A DNA stretch of 64,000 nt from Methylobacterium mesophilicum (GTDB lineage: Bacteria; Pseudomonadota; Alphaproteobacteria; Rhizobiales; Beijerinckiaceae): the NCBI RefSeq assembly GCF_022179445.1, contig NZ_BPQU01000001.1:444984-508983 (forward strand), read 5' to 3'. The position numbers were made by a program, and so were the translations under genes. The notes under the pieces were generated by a model, which was not told the DNA's origin, ran no database searches, and saw only the letters and a list, made by a program, of their open reading frames with translations. Shown piece after piece: positions 34,590 to 42,474 of this stretch; the stretch's first letter is position 1; the number at the start of each line of letters is the position of its first letter.

Positions 34590-34829
34590 ATGCGCACGCT
34601 CATCATCGCCTTCGGCCTCGTCGCCATTGCCGTCCCCGCCTCGGCGCAGGCTCCGAAGCGCGGCAATGCGGATCTACAGACCTATTGCGCGGGTGACGCC
34701 ATCACGTTCTGCGCCGGCATCGATCCGAATAGCCCGCAGATGGACGCCTGCTTCAAGAAAAACATGAGCCAGATGTCGCCGAATTGCCGCAGCGCGATCG
34801 ATGCGTACAAGAGCGGCGGCGGCAAGTAA
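34590..34829 (+). CDS. Small secreted cysteine-rich-repeat protein
   Basis: 79 residues with a signal peptide (LIIAFGLVAIAVPASAQA). The mature part has four Cys spaced C-x7-C-x12-C-x11-C (YCAGDAITFCAG, then DACFKKN, then NCRSAIDAY). This resembles the Cys-rich repeat of the Golgi-apparatus-protein-1 type found in small bacterial proteins. A paralogue with exactly the same spacing lies at 57561-57836. Function is unknown. Confidence 0.7.
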   Translation: MRTLIIAFGLVAIAVPASAQAPKRGNADLQTYCAGDAITFCAGIDPNSPQMDACFKKNMSQMSPNCRSAIDAYKSGGGK

Positions 34830-34875
34830 ATTTCTCAACAAGATACGACATACATTCATAGTCGGGAGATAAATC

Positions 34876-35259
34876 TTGTTCAGCCACATCATGGTCGGCA
34901 GCAACGATTTGGCGCGATCAAAAGCGTTCTACGATGCACTCTTCGCCGCGAGCGGAGCGGGCTCCGGCGTAGAGGATGCGCGGGGACGGCTGATCTACAC
35001 GCACAAAGGCGCACGCTTGATGATCAGCAAGCCGATCGACGGAAATCCGGCGAGTGGCGCGAATGGCGGCACCATCGGGTTCACAATGGACAGCCCGGAG
35101 GAGACAAAAGCCTGGCACGCTGCAGGTGTCGCGAACGGCGGCACTTCGGTGGAAGATCCGCCGGGTGAACGCCAAGGCGGCTCCGGCCGGTTGTACTTGG
35201 CGTATCTCCGCGACCCGGACGGCAACAAACTCTGCGCTCTTCATCGGATCGCAGGCTGA
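34876..35259 (+). CDS. VOC/glyoxalase family protein
   Basis: 127 residues starting at a TTG with GGGAG eight bases upstream; no ATG is available nearby. It shows the paired beta-alpha-beta modules of the vicinal-oxygen-chelate fold: SHIMVGSNDLARSKAFYDAL at the start, with the first metal-ligand His, and LAYLRDPDGNKLCALHR near the end. In that last motif the usual Glu ligand is replaced by Cys or lies elsewhere, so metal binding is uncertain. The reaction cannot be named. Confidence 0.8.
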   Translation: MFSHIMVGSNDLARSKAFYDALFAASGAGSGVEDARGRLIYTHKGARLMISKPIDGNPASGANGGTIGFTMDSPEETKAWHAAGVANGGTSVEDPPGERQGGSGRLYLAYLRDPDGNKLCALHRIAG

Positions 35260-35357
35260 TACCCGTCCGTTTGGCGAAATAGGCGACTGTCCCGCCCACC
35301 CGCATTCAGATCGGGCGGCGGGGCAGAGCCGGCGGAACCCTTTTCACGAGGAAGCCC

Positions 35358-35570
35358 ATGTCGGTCGAGCCAAGCCAAACTTTGTCGGACGAAGAGCTGG
35401 ACCGCCTGGCGCGTAAACTGTTCGCCGAGGTTCGGGCCGAAAGTCCGGAAGCTAAGGCGGAAAAGGCATTGACGACCGCCGGCGAGGTGGCTGGAGAGGT
35501 GGTCCCGATCCTCCCCGATTGGCTCCTGGAGCCCACGGACGGCGCTGTCGAAGGCGGCCGCGAAGACTGA
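35358..35570 (+). CDS. Hypothetical acidic protein, 70 aa
   Basis: Not recognised. The ATG at 35358 has GAGGAAG upstream. It is a helical, acidic, soluble protein (LSDEELDRLARKLFAEVRAE) with an alanine/glutamate-rich centre. It is a lone small gene between the VOC gene and a small secreted protein. Confidence 0.55.
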   Translation: MSVEPSQTLSDEELDRLARKLFAEVRAESPEAKAEKALTTAGEVAGEVVPILPDWLLEPTDGAVEGGRED

Positions 35571-35631
35571 AGCTCCGACGGAACTATTGCTCGATCTTGC
35601 CTCTTCCTCCTTAACCAAATCAGGAGGAACC

Positions 35632-35928
35632 ATGCCACGCATCGCTACGCTGACGGGCGCCGTCGCCATCATTGCGCTGACTGCGACGACGTCCTTCGCG
35701 GCCCCGTGCAAGGTGGGCACCACCACCAGCACCAATGGCCCCACGACCAAGGATACCAGCTCGAACGTCGAAGGTGGCTCGACCGCCAAGGTGACGCCAG
35801 GTGCCAAGGGTGAATCCCCTGGTACGGTCGGCGCCATGAACAACGCCGGAGTTGGCACGATGGCGGACAAGGGCGAGAAGAAGGCCCCCGAGGGCCAGCC
35901 GGTGAAGCCGGGTGACGACAACTGCTGA
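35632..35928 (+). CDS. Small secreted protein, 98 aa
   Basis: The ATG at 35632 follows a strong AGGAGGAA. A signal peptide (ATLTGAVAIIALTATTSFAA) is followed by a Thr/Ser/Gly/Lys-rich, low-complexity chain with one Cys at each end of the mature part (PCKVG and DDNC), which could form a closing disulphide. The family is unknown to me, though similar short secreted proteins are common in this group. A hairpin lies 12 bases after the stop. Confidence 0.6.
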   Translation: MPRIATLTGAVAIIALTATTSFAAPCKVGTTTSTNGPTTKDTSSNVEGGSTAKVTPGAKGESPGTVGAMNNAGVGTMADKGEKKAPEGQPVKPGDDNC

Positions 35929-35940
35929 GATGATTCCTGG

Positions 35941-35963
35941 CCCGTAGGCGATCGGCCTGCGGG
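35941..35963 (+). terminator. Hairpin, possible terminator
   Basis: A 9-bp stem (CCCGTAGGC with GCCTGCGGG, one T-G pair) closes a 5-base loop just after the 98-aa secreted protein gene. It is followed by a moderately T-rich stretch rather than a clean U tract. Confidence 0.5.
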
Positions 35964-36493
35964 CTTACCCTGTTTCAGAGATCGTTCCCGTCATGGCGCC
36001 GACGACGAGCACGACGCTGACCTGGGCGATCATTGATCCAACCTTGCGAGTGGGATCAAGCCGAGGTGAAGCCGACGGCGCCGCATCAATTCTGGGCGGG
36101 CCCATCGCTGGGTTGGTTGACGTTCCAGAGGGCGGCTAACGTCAGTGCCCTCATGCCGGGCCGTAGCTCGCAATTATGCTGTTGGGTCACGGTGGAACGC
36201 TCCGGATCGTCGTCCGAACCGCCAGCGGCCTGCGCCTATCTGTCGGTCGGCCATAGTCAACGGACCGTTAACTATGTCACCGCAGGTTGATCCTGGCGAT
36301 CGGCTGGGGGGCTGAGCGCCAATGGAACGGCATCGCCGACGCGCTCGCATCAGGCCCGCTACGGGAACACCCGGGCGGGCCTTGTCTGTTCCCTGGCTTC
36401 GAGTGACCCGGTATCGCTTAGCGTCACGGCCTACGCGCCAGAATCTGGCTCCCGGGCTTGATATGCGTGTCAGGGAATCGCGCGCACTGGCGT
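35964..36493. other. Intergenic region without recognisable gene
   Basis: Short frames on the + strand lack ribosome-binding sites and family features. No RNA gene or repeat was seen. Confidence 0.3.
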
Positions 36494-36730
36494 CTAATCG
36501 GTCTGATGGGTCTGATGGGTCTGTGAAGGCTCGCTGAGCTGTTCCAGTTGCGCTGCCGGCGTGCTTTCGACCAGAAGCCGGATCATCGCGGATCGGCTTT
36601 CAAGCATCATGGCCGGTGGCTCTCCCACAAAAATTTCCCACGCTGCCACGAATGCGGCCTGCGACATGTGGGTGAGCGCGTCCTCGCTCTGGGACATCGG
36701 CTCGGCCGGTACGATGGGCACGTCGATCAT
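36494..36730 (-). CDS. Hypothetical protein, 78 aa
   Basis: A soluble helical protein with an internal coding-like block (AAFVAAWEIFVGEPPAMMLE, then SRSAMIRLLVE). The last residues (THQTHQT) come from three copies of a 9-base unit at about 36500-36523, which suggests slippage near the stop. No family is recognised; an internal ATG could be the true start. Confidence 0.42.
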   Translation of the reverse strand: MIDVPIVPAEPMSQSEDALTHMSQAAFVAAWEIFVGEPPAMMLESRSAMIRLLVESTPAAQLEQLSEPSQTHQTHQTD

Positions 36731-37358
36731 TCACTTAGTACGAGCCCGGGCCGCACTGCGTTTCATGGGGGCTCCGGCAGGGTAAAGGTGCGTTTAACGG
36801 GACACGCGACCGCCAGATATTTGTTTCCACAATTCAGTAGCGCATTTCAGCCACCCGTGAGCGGGCCGCCCGATGGGCCAGGTTCCTCACGACAGCGCCG
36901 CGATGACTGAGGCGATCTGTCGAGCGATCCAACATGTTCAAGCGCGCCAGAGGCCGCTCGTGAAGCGCCGGAGAATCAACCCGATACCGGCCGCACCGAG
37001 ATGTTCGAGCTCGGCGGCCGAACAACGTGCGGGAATGAAGGATTCCGGTTCGACGGTGCTGTCACCGAAGGACACGGCGGTCGTGATCGGTTTTCACCGT
37101 CGCGATTAGCTCGTTCCCGCTCGTCGAGCGACGGCCGAAGCTGCAATGGCGGGGACGACGTCCTGGGCTGAGGGTGCGGCGACTGGAGGGATATCAAGCC
37201 TCGCACGGCGCTATGGGGCACGATGATGCCCGGACGGCCTGGGTCGATGTGGCAGGATCAACACGGCGTTTGCGAGATGTCCGCGCCTCAGTAATCCAAC
37301 ACATTGAGTGAGGGATCCATGATTGCACGTACTGGTTGCAACATGGAAGGAGATCCTC
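36731..37358. other. Intergenic region without recognisable gene
   Basis: Only short, Arg/Pro-rich frames occur here. The last part precedes a well-marked ribosome-binding site and probably holds the promoter of the 74-aa membrane protein. Confidence 0.3.
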
Positions 37359-37583
37359 ATGCAGGCATCCGAATGCTGCATCTTCCGCGTGACGATCGCA
37401 GCGAGCCTCGGCTGGCTCATCGCACTCGCCCTGATGTGGAAACACGGCGTGCTGGCCGCGCTGATCGTCAGCCCGTTGGTCGGAACTGGGGCAGCGATTG
37501 CGGCTATGACGCTGTTCTGGCTCGCGAGCCTGTTCGTCTCATGCGAGCCGATAGGGCCACGCGCTTTCGACGCCAAGCGGTAG
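37359..37583 (+). CDS. Small two-helix membrane protein, 74 aa
   Basis: The ATG at 37359 follows AAGGAGATCCTC, an excellent site that overrules the upstream in-frame start. Two hydrophobic helices (about residues 8-24 and 28-53) are followed by a short charged tail. The second helix (AALIVSPLVGTGAAIAAMTL) resembles that of the small protein at 38725 (AALLTAPLVASVATGLACLL), so both belong to one unnamed family. Function is unknown. Confidence 0.58.
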   Translation: MQASECCIFRVTIAASLGWLIALALMWKHGVLAALIVSPLVGTGAAIAAMTLFWLASLFVSCEPIGPRAFDAKR

Positions 37584-37925
37584 CGAGCATTGACCGAAGC
37601 AGCGTGCAGGGTCGCTCTTCTCCAGCCAGCGAGGCGGCGACGGAAGTTTGAATGACGGGCGGTCGATGGTGCGCTCCATCGTCGGCGGTCCCAAGACCTG
37701 CCATGCCGCCTGCAACTCCGCGTTGCAGACGCAGAGGGCCACGGACCGCGTGCCCGGCCGCACCTGTGCGGGTCATGGCGTAGGCGGCCGAGGGTGGCGA
37801 GCGGGGCAACCTACCGGTCGCTACGGATGTCCGCGGCTTGAAACCCGATCATGCTGTGGGCGATCCAAAATGGCAGGGGCCAGATCGGTCGCGAGCTTCA
37901 GCCGGAACACCGGTTTTCTTCAAAC
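37584..37925. other. Intergenic region without recognisable gene
   Basis: No convincing frame, repeat or RNA signature between two small membrane-protein genes that converge. Confidence 0.3.
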
Positions 37926-38126
37926 TTAGTGAGGAGAGAGGTGCCTGATCAAGGCGGCTACCACGGCGATCAGCGTCCCGCCCGCAATCGGCGCGAACAA
38001 ACCGAGGATCGAGATCAGGATGATCAGCGTGACGGCAGCGTTCTCGGCCCGCTTGGCATCCCGTGAGGGTTTGCGCGGCGGCTCCCACCGGGGCGGGACA
38101 GGTCGCTGATCGGGAGGGACGAACAT
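37926..38126 (-). CDS. Small membrane protein, 66 aa
   Basis: A Pro/Arg-rich N-terminus (about 28 residues) is followed by a long hydrophobic helix or hairpin (AAVTLIILISILGLFAPIAG, then TLIAVVAAL) and a short basic end. GGAGG lies very close upstream of the ATG. The family is unknown; a positive-inside orientation with a cytosolic N-terminus is likely. Confidence 0.5.
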   Translation of the reverse strand: MFVPPDQRPVPPRWEPPRKPSRDAKRAENAAVTLIILISILGLFAPIAGGTLIAVVAALIRHLSPH

Positions 38127-38302
38127 CTGCCTCCATGAGGCGCACAGGCTGACGTCGTTTCGATGCTATGCTCAATTGGTGAGGCTGTCACCGCGTCGAT
38201 CGTCCGCAGCCCAAGCGAATAAGTCCAATTTGATGTAATGTGCAAATCGCCAGCGAAGGATCACGAGCCTATACTGAACGTAAGCCCGCCTTGAGTGATC
38301 CC

Positions 38303-38554
38303 ATGGACAATCAGAGATCCGCTCGTCGCGTCTCCATCAACATGATGGGGCGCATCACCGTACCCGATGAGGCAGCGATCCCGTGCGTGATCCACGACAT
38401 CTCGAAGTGGGGCGTGCGGGTCCGGCTCGACGGTACCGAGCGCGTGCCGGACAAGTTCACACTGATATTCGACGCCACCGACAAGGTGATCGGATGCGAG
38501 ACGGTCTGGAAAAGCTCCGATGAGATCGGCGCCCTGACCGACCTGATGGAGTGA
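38303..38554 (+). CDS. PilZ domain protein
   Basis: 83 residues, a single PilZ domain. The c-di-GMP-binding signatures are the N-terminal Arg cluster (RSARR) and the later DISKWG motif, matching D/N-x-S-x-x-G. Stand-alone PilZ proteins act as c-di-GMP receptors that modify motility or polysaccharide synthesis by contacting a partner. The start at 38303 is chosen because it places the Arg motif near residue 5, as is usual. No diguanylate cyclase is nearby. Confidence 0.8.
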   Translation: MDNQRSARRVSINMMGRITVPDEAAIPCVIHDISKWGVRVRLDGTERVPDKFTLIFDATDKVIGCETVWKSSDEIGALTDLME

Positions 38555-38724
38555 CCGGACACCCGACCCCTATCTCTATCAATCGCTGAAGATCGATGTT
38601 GATCGAACCTTGGCCATAGGAAGGGATCTAGAGCAGATAGTCGCTGCAGACCTTGTCGTTAACCACTCGTTAACGGTTTCGCCATAGTGGTTAATGGGTG
38701 GTCGGTGGAGGTGGTCTACCGCGC

Positions 38725-39033
38725 ATGTCGGGCGAGCCTCCGATGATCCTCTTGGTAGCGGCCGCAATCGGTAGCGGTCTCGTGACGGCCATCGTCCTCG
38801 CGCCGCTGAGTCCCCTGGCGGCGCTCCTCACGGCACCTCTGGTCGCGAGTGTCGCGACCGGGCTTGCGTGCCTGCTCATCGGGTGGAGCAGCGCCCGCGA
38901 CGGCCGGACGGTAACGGTCCTCGACGAACAGGCCGATGCGATGGTGGCGGCACTCCGTGTGGTCGCCGACCACGCCAAGGCCGTGTCGCCCACGCCTGAG
39001 AAATCGACGTCGCGTCGCAACAAGGTCGCGTAG
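38725..39033 (+). CDS. Small membrane protein with charged tail, 102 aa
   Basis: Two hydrophobic helices occupy the first ~55 residues (MILLVAAAIGSGLVTAIVLA, then AALLTAPLVASVATGLACLL), with a soluble helical tail (VLDEQADAMVAALRVVADHA) and a basic end. The start at 38725 has GGAGGTGG upstream; ATGs at 38698 and 38743 are alternatives. It is related to the 74-aa protein at 37359. Function is unknown. Confidence 0.52.
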   Translation: MSGEPPMILLVAAAIGSGLVTAIVLAPLSPLAALLTAPLVASVATGLACLLIGWSSARDGRTVTVLDEQADAMVAALRVVADHAKAVSPTPEKSTSRRNKVA

Positions 39034-39624
39034 CGTTCCAGAGCAACGACCACAGGGCCTTGGACCTCGCGGCCTTCGTCTCACTTCCGGCATGGTCCGG
39101 TTGTGACGTACCGGACGGGGCATTCAGGACACCGCCCCGTTTGGTGGGACCGACGACTCCGGAACGCAGGCCGCAAGCGCGTTAGCGGCGGTCGCGTTCG
39201 CTCGCGAACCTTCGTCGTCTAGCGCAGGGCCGGCCAGCCCGTCCAGTTCGATCTGGTTGAACCAGCTCGTACTTGCCTCCTGGCGCGGTCGGAGGCCAGC
39301 GGTGGGACAAGTCGGCTCGACCACGCGGCGCACATCTGCACGCGTGATGTACGTCCGGCCGGTGGATGCATGGTTGATCGGTATCGGCTTGCGGCCTGAG
39401 CGCCGCGCTGATTTCCCTCGAGCTTACGAATATCGGCATGAAGGGGCGTAGCATCGGCGTCGACGGGGAGGACGCGCTCATCCTGGCGGAGGCGCTGAGG
39501 GGCTACCGAAGTGGCCAGGCAACAGCACACCTCTGCCGATCATGCAGGTGCGCGAGCCGCTGAAAACAGCCATGCTGCGATGGCAGGCCATTCGGCCTCA
39601 AGGGATCGTCGCTTGAAGCCCCCC
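39034..39624. other. Intergenic region with weak frames only
   Basis: Frames on both strands are short and Arg-rich. A short frame from an ATG at 39438 has a coding-like start but no family. It contains the promoter of the DUF938 gene. Confidence 0.3.
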
Positions 39625-40260
39625 ATGTCGGATGCCCTGTACTCGCCGGCCGTTGCCCGCAATGCCGCAGCGATCGTCGAAGTCCTGAAGCGCGTCGTTC
39701 CGCCCGGCGGCGTCGTTCTGGAGATCGCCAGCGGATCGGGCGAGCACGCCGTTCACTTCGCCCGGGCGATGCCAAACCTCGACTGGCAGCCCAGCGATCC
39801 GGACGAGGCGGCGCGCCGCAGCATCCTCGCCCATGCGCGAGCCTCCGGCCTGTCGAACCTCCGGTCCCCGTTGGCGATCGACGCGGCCGGGCAGCCGTGG
39901 CCGGTGGCCAAGGCGGACGGAATCGTCGCGATCAACATGATCCATATCGCCCCCTGGGACGCGGCCACCGGGCTGATGGCCGGCGCGGGCGCGACGCTTC
40001 CCGTGGGTGGGATTCTCTACCTCTACGGTCCGTTTCGGGAGGACGGTGCCCACACCGCGCCGAGCAACGCCGCGTTCGACGAGAGCTTGCGCATGCGGAA
40101 CCCATCCTGGGAGGTGCGCGACATCGAGGCCGTCTCGGCTGCCGCCGGCGCGTACGGGCTCCACCTCGCCGAGCGCGTTGCGATGCCCGCCAACAACCTC
40201 AGCTTGATCTTCCGCAAGCTAAACCCACCCTCCGCGAACGTCGGCGGGGCCTCGCATTGA
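39625..40260 (+). CDS. DUF938 family SAM-dependent methyltransferase-like protein
   Basis: 211 residues. Similarity begins at the ATG at 39625 (SDALYSPAVARNAAAI). The SAM-binding motif I is VLEIASGSGEHAVHFA, followed by the family motifs LDWQPSDPDE and INMIHIAPW. DUF938 proteins are conserved in proteobacteria and their substrate is not established. The stop overlaps the TTG start of the next gene, so the two are coupled. Confidence 0.85.
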   Translation: MSDALYSPAVARNAAAIVEVLKRVVPPGGVVLEIASGSGEHAVHFARAMPNLDWQPSDPDEAARRSILAHARASGLSNLRSPLAIDAAGQPWPVAKADGIVAINMIHIAPWDAATGLMAGAGATLPVGGILYLYGPFREDGAHTAPSNAAFDESLRMRNPSWEVRDIEAVSAAAGAYGLHLAERVAMPANNLSLIFRKLNPPSANVGGASH

Positions 40261-40985
40261 CGGCTTCCGCATCCACCAGCGCCGTCGTCATCGGCGCCTC
40301 CGGCGGGATAGGCAGGGCTCTGGTGTGCGCCCTCGCGGCCAGCGAGGCCTACGCCCCGGTCTTCGCGCTTTCCCGTTCGGAGCCGTCAGCGCCGCACGGC
40401 GTCCGCACCGTTCCGATCGACCTCGGCGACGAGGCCACGATCGCTGCGGCTGCGGAGAGTGTGGGCGCGACCGGACCTGTCGGCTTGGTCATCGTCGCAA
40501 CCGGCATCCTTCATCAGGACGGCGTTTCACCCGAAAAGTCGTTCAAGGCCCTTGATCCCGCCGCGATGGCCGCCGTCTTTTCGGTCAACACGATTGGCCC
40601 GGCCCTCGTGGCCAAGCATTTCGTGCCTTTACTGGCGCGCCGGGGACGCTGCGTGTTTGCGGCGTTGTCGGCGCGGGTCGGCTCCATCGAGGACAACCGT
40701 TTGGGCGGCTGGTACTCCTACCGCGCGTCGAAGGCGGCGTTGAACCAGATCCTGCGGACCCTTGCGATCGAAGTGGCGCGCAACCGACCGGAGGCGCTCG
40801 TCGTCGGCCTGCATCCGGGGACGGTCGCCTCGAACCTGTCGCGGCCTTTCCGGTCAGATCCCACCGCCCAGGGTGTCGTTCAGCCCGACGTGAGCGCAGC
40901 CCATCTCCTGCGCGTGCTCGACAGCCTCGGGGCGAAAGACACCGGCGGCGTCTTCGCCTGGAATGGCATGCGTATCCCGGCCTGA
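40257..40985 (+). CDS. Short-chain dehydrogenase, CsgA-like
   Basis: 242 residues from the TTG at 40257, overlapping the upstream stop (TTGA). The Rossmann motif is VIGASGGIGRAL, and the active-site Tyr and Lys are in YSYRASK with a preceding Ser in LSARVGSI. It has PGTVASNLSRPF after the catalytic part. It is an NAD(P)-dependent oxidoreductase of unknown substrate. The pairing of a DUF938 gene with such an SDR suggests a shared pathway. Confidence 0.85.
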   Translation: MTASASTSAVVIGASGGIGRALVCALAASEAYAPVFALSRSEPSAPHGVRTVPIDLGDEATIAAAAESVGATGPVGLVIVATGILHQDGVSPEKSFKALDPAAMAAVFSVNTIGPALVAKHFVPLLARRGRCVFAALSARVGSIEDNRLGGWYSYRASKAALNQILRTLAIEVARNRPEALVVGLHPGTVASNLSRPFRSDPTAQGVVQPDVSAAHLLRVLDSLGAKDTGGVFAWNGMRIPA

Positions 40986-41232
40986 GCGCAGTACCGACCA
41001 AGATACGCCCGGTGGTACCTGACTGCTGGGCCGGCAACCGCGGCAGGCATCATCTCGATACCGATTTCTATCGATCGCCGAGCAACCATTACTGCTATCG
41101 GTACCATTCACAAGTAAGGCTTAAAGCAAACGTCGCGGCAGACCCTCAAAGCGTGCGATACCTCAATGCTTCCAAGGCAGATGGACGGCCAATTGCGTCA
41201 AGAAGTCTTCTACGACTGACTGCAGCTTCGCT

Positions 41233-42219
41233 TCAAACGCTCCGCCTCCACAGGCCCCGCAGGGTCCGCCACGCCGGTGCCAGGACGAAGCTCGTCAACG
41301 GAATCAACAATCCGCCGACCGCCAAGCCGATCAGGCCCGACGCCAGTGCGGTGACCAACCATTCGACGATGCCCGCGGCAAACGGAACGGATAAGGCCGC
41401 ACCCACCGCGGCCTCGTGCGCGGCATGCGCCGGCGCTGACAGGCCGTATGCCTCCATCCCGTGCATCAGGATCCCGCCGCCGACCCAGATCATCGCCGCC
41501 GTGCCGACGAAGGCGAGGATCTTGAGCAGGATCGGCATGCCGTGGACCACGCCGCGCCCGAGACCGCGGACGAGGCCTCCGAACGGTGGTCCCGCCGTGC
41601 TGCGGGCGAGCGCAAGGCCCGCGTCGTCGGCCTTCACGATGAGCGCGACCACGCCGTAGACCCCAACGGTGATTCCCAGGGCGACGATGGCCAGCACGGC
41701 CGCCCGCATCCAGAAGCTGCCCTCTGGCAGGGCTGCCAGGGTGATCGCCATGATCTCGGCCGACAAGATGAAGTCGGTCTTGATGGCGCTCGCCACCCGG
41801 CTTTCTTCCCGGGCTTGGTCGCTCCCGGTGTCGCCCCCGCCTTCCGCATCATGCCCGTGATGCGGAAAGAGGGCCTCGTAGACCTTTTCGGTGCCCTCGT
41901 AGCAGAGGTACGCGCCGCCCAGCATCAGGAGCGGTGTGATCGCCCAGGGCGCGAAGGCGCTGAGCGCGAGCGCGCCCGGCAACAGGAACAGGAGCTTGTT
42001 CCGGAGCGATCCCACGGCGATCTTGCCGACGATCGGCAGTTCGCGCTCCGCCGCAAAACCGACGACGTAGCGCGGCGTGACCGCCGCATCGTCGATGACG
42101 ACGCCGGCCGCCTTCGTTCCGGCCTTGGCGGCTTGACCCGCCACATCGTCGAGGGATGCCGCCGCCGCCCTGACCATGAACGCGACATCGTCCAGCAGGG
42201 CGATCAATCCAACGCTCAC
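41233..42219 (-). CDS. DUF808 (YedI-like) inner-membrane protein
   Basis: About 328 residues from the GTG at 42217-42219, chosen because family members begin with a sequence like SVGLIALLDDVA and GAGGA precedes it; an ATG at 42252 would add 11 residues. It has at least six hydrophobic helices. Family hallmarks are the VVIDDAAVTPRYV segment and KIAVGSLRNKL. The central loop is acidic and His-rich (PHHGHDAEGGGDTGSDQ). Function is unknown; perhaps a transporter. Confidence 0.85.
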   Translation of the reverse strand: MSVGLIALLDDVAFMVRAAAASLDDVAGQAAKAGTKAAGVVIDDAAVTPRYVVGFAAERELPIVGKIAVGSLRNKLLFLLPGALALSAFAPWAITPLLMLGGAYLCYEGTEKVYEALFPHHGHDAEGGGDTGSDQAREESRVASAIKTDFILSAEIMAITLAALPEGSFWMRAAVLAIVALGITVGVYGVVALIVKADDAGLALARSTAGPPFGGLVRGLGRGVVHGMPILLKILAFVGTAAMIWVGGGILMHGMEAYGLSAPAHAAHEAAVGAALSVPFAAGIVEWLVTALASGLIGLAVGGLLIPLTSFVLAPAWRTLRGLWRRSV

Positions 42220-42474
42220 AGGCCTGTCCTCGTCCGCAAGAATTTCGCCCAACTGACAATCCGCGACCGGATTTGATCCGTCACACCAAAAGATCGAAGC
42301 GGCAGGGCAGCCAGCGATGCTCGCCTATGGCCTGGAAATTCCTGGATCTCCAGGGGCACAGTGTGGTTCGGTTGCAAAGATGCTGTCCGAACGGGCGCTC
42401 AGGCTGACGCGAGCCAAATGGCCTTCAGCGGGATCAAGCCTTCGACCGCCGTCTCGGTTGTCCGAACCACCATG

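Noticed and set aside
36498..36525. Three copies of a 9-base GTCTGATGG unit
   Set aside because: Too short for a meaningful tandem array. It lies in the end of a small gene and is only mentioned there.
39438..39560. Short frame starting MKGRSIGVDGEDALILAEAL
   Set aside because: The first 20 residues look coding-like, but the rest is not, and there is no ribosome-binding site or family.
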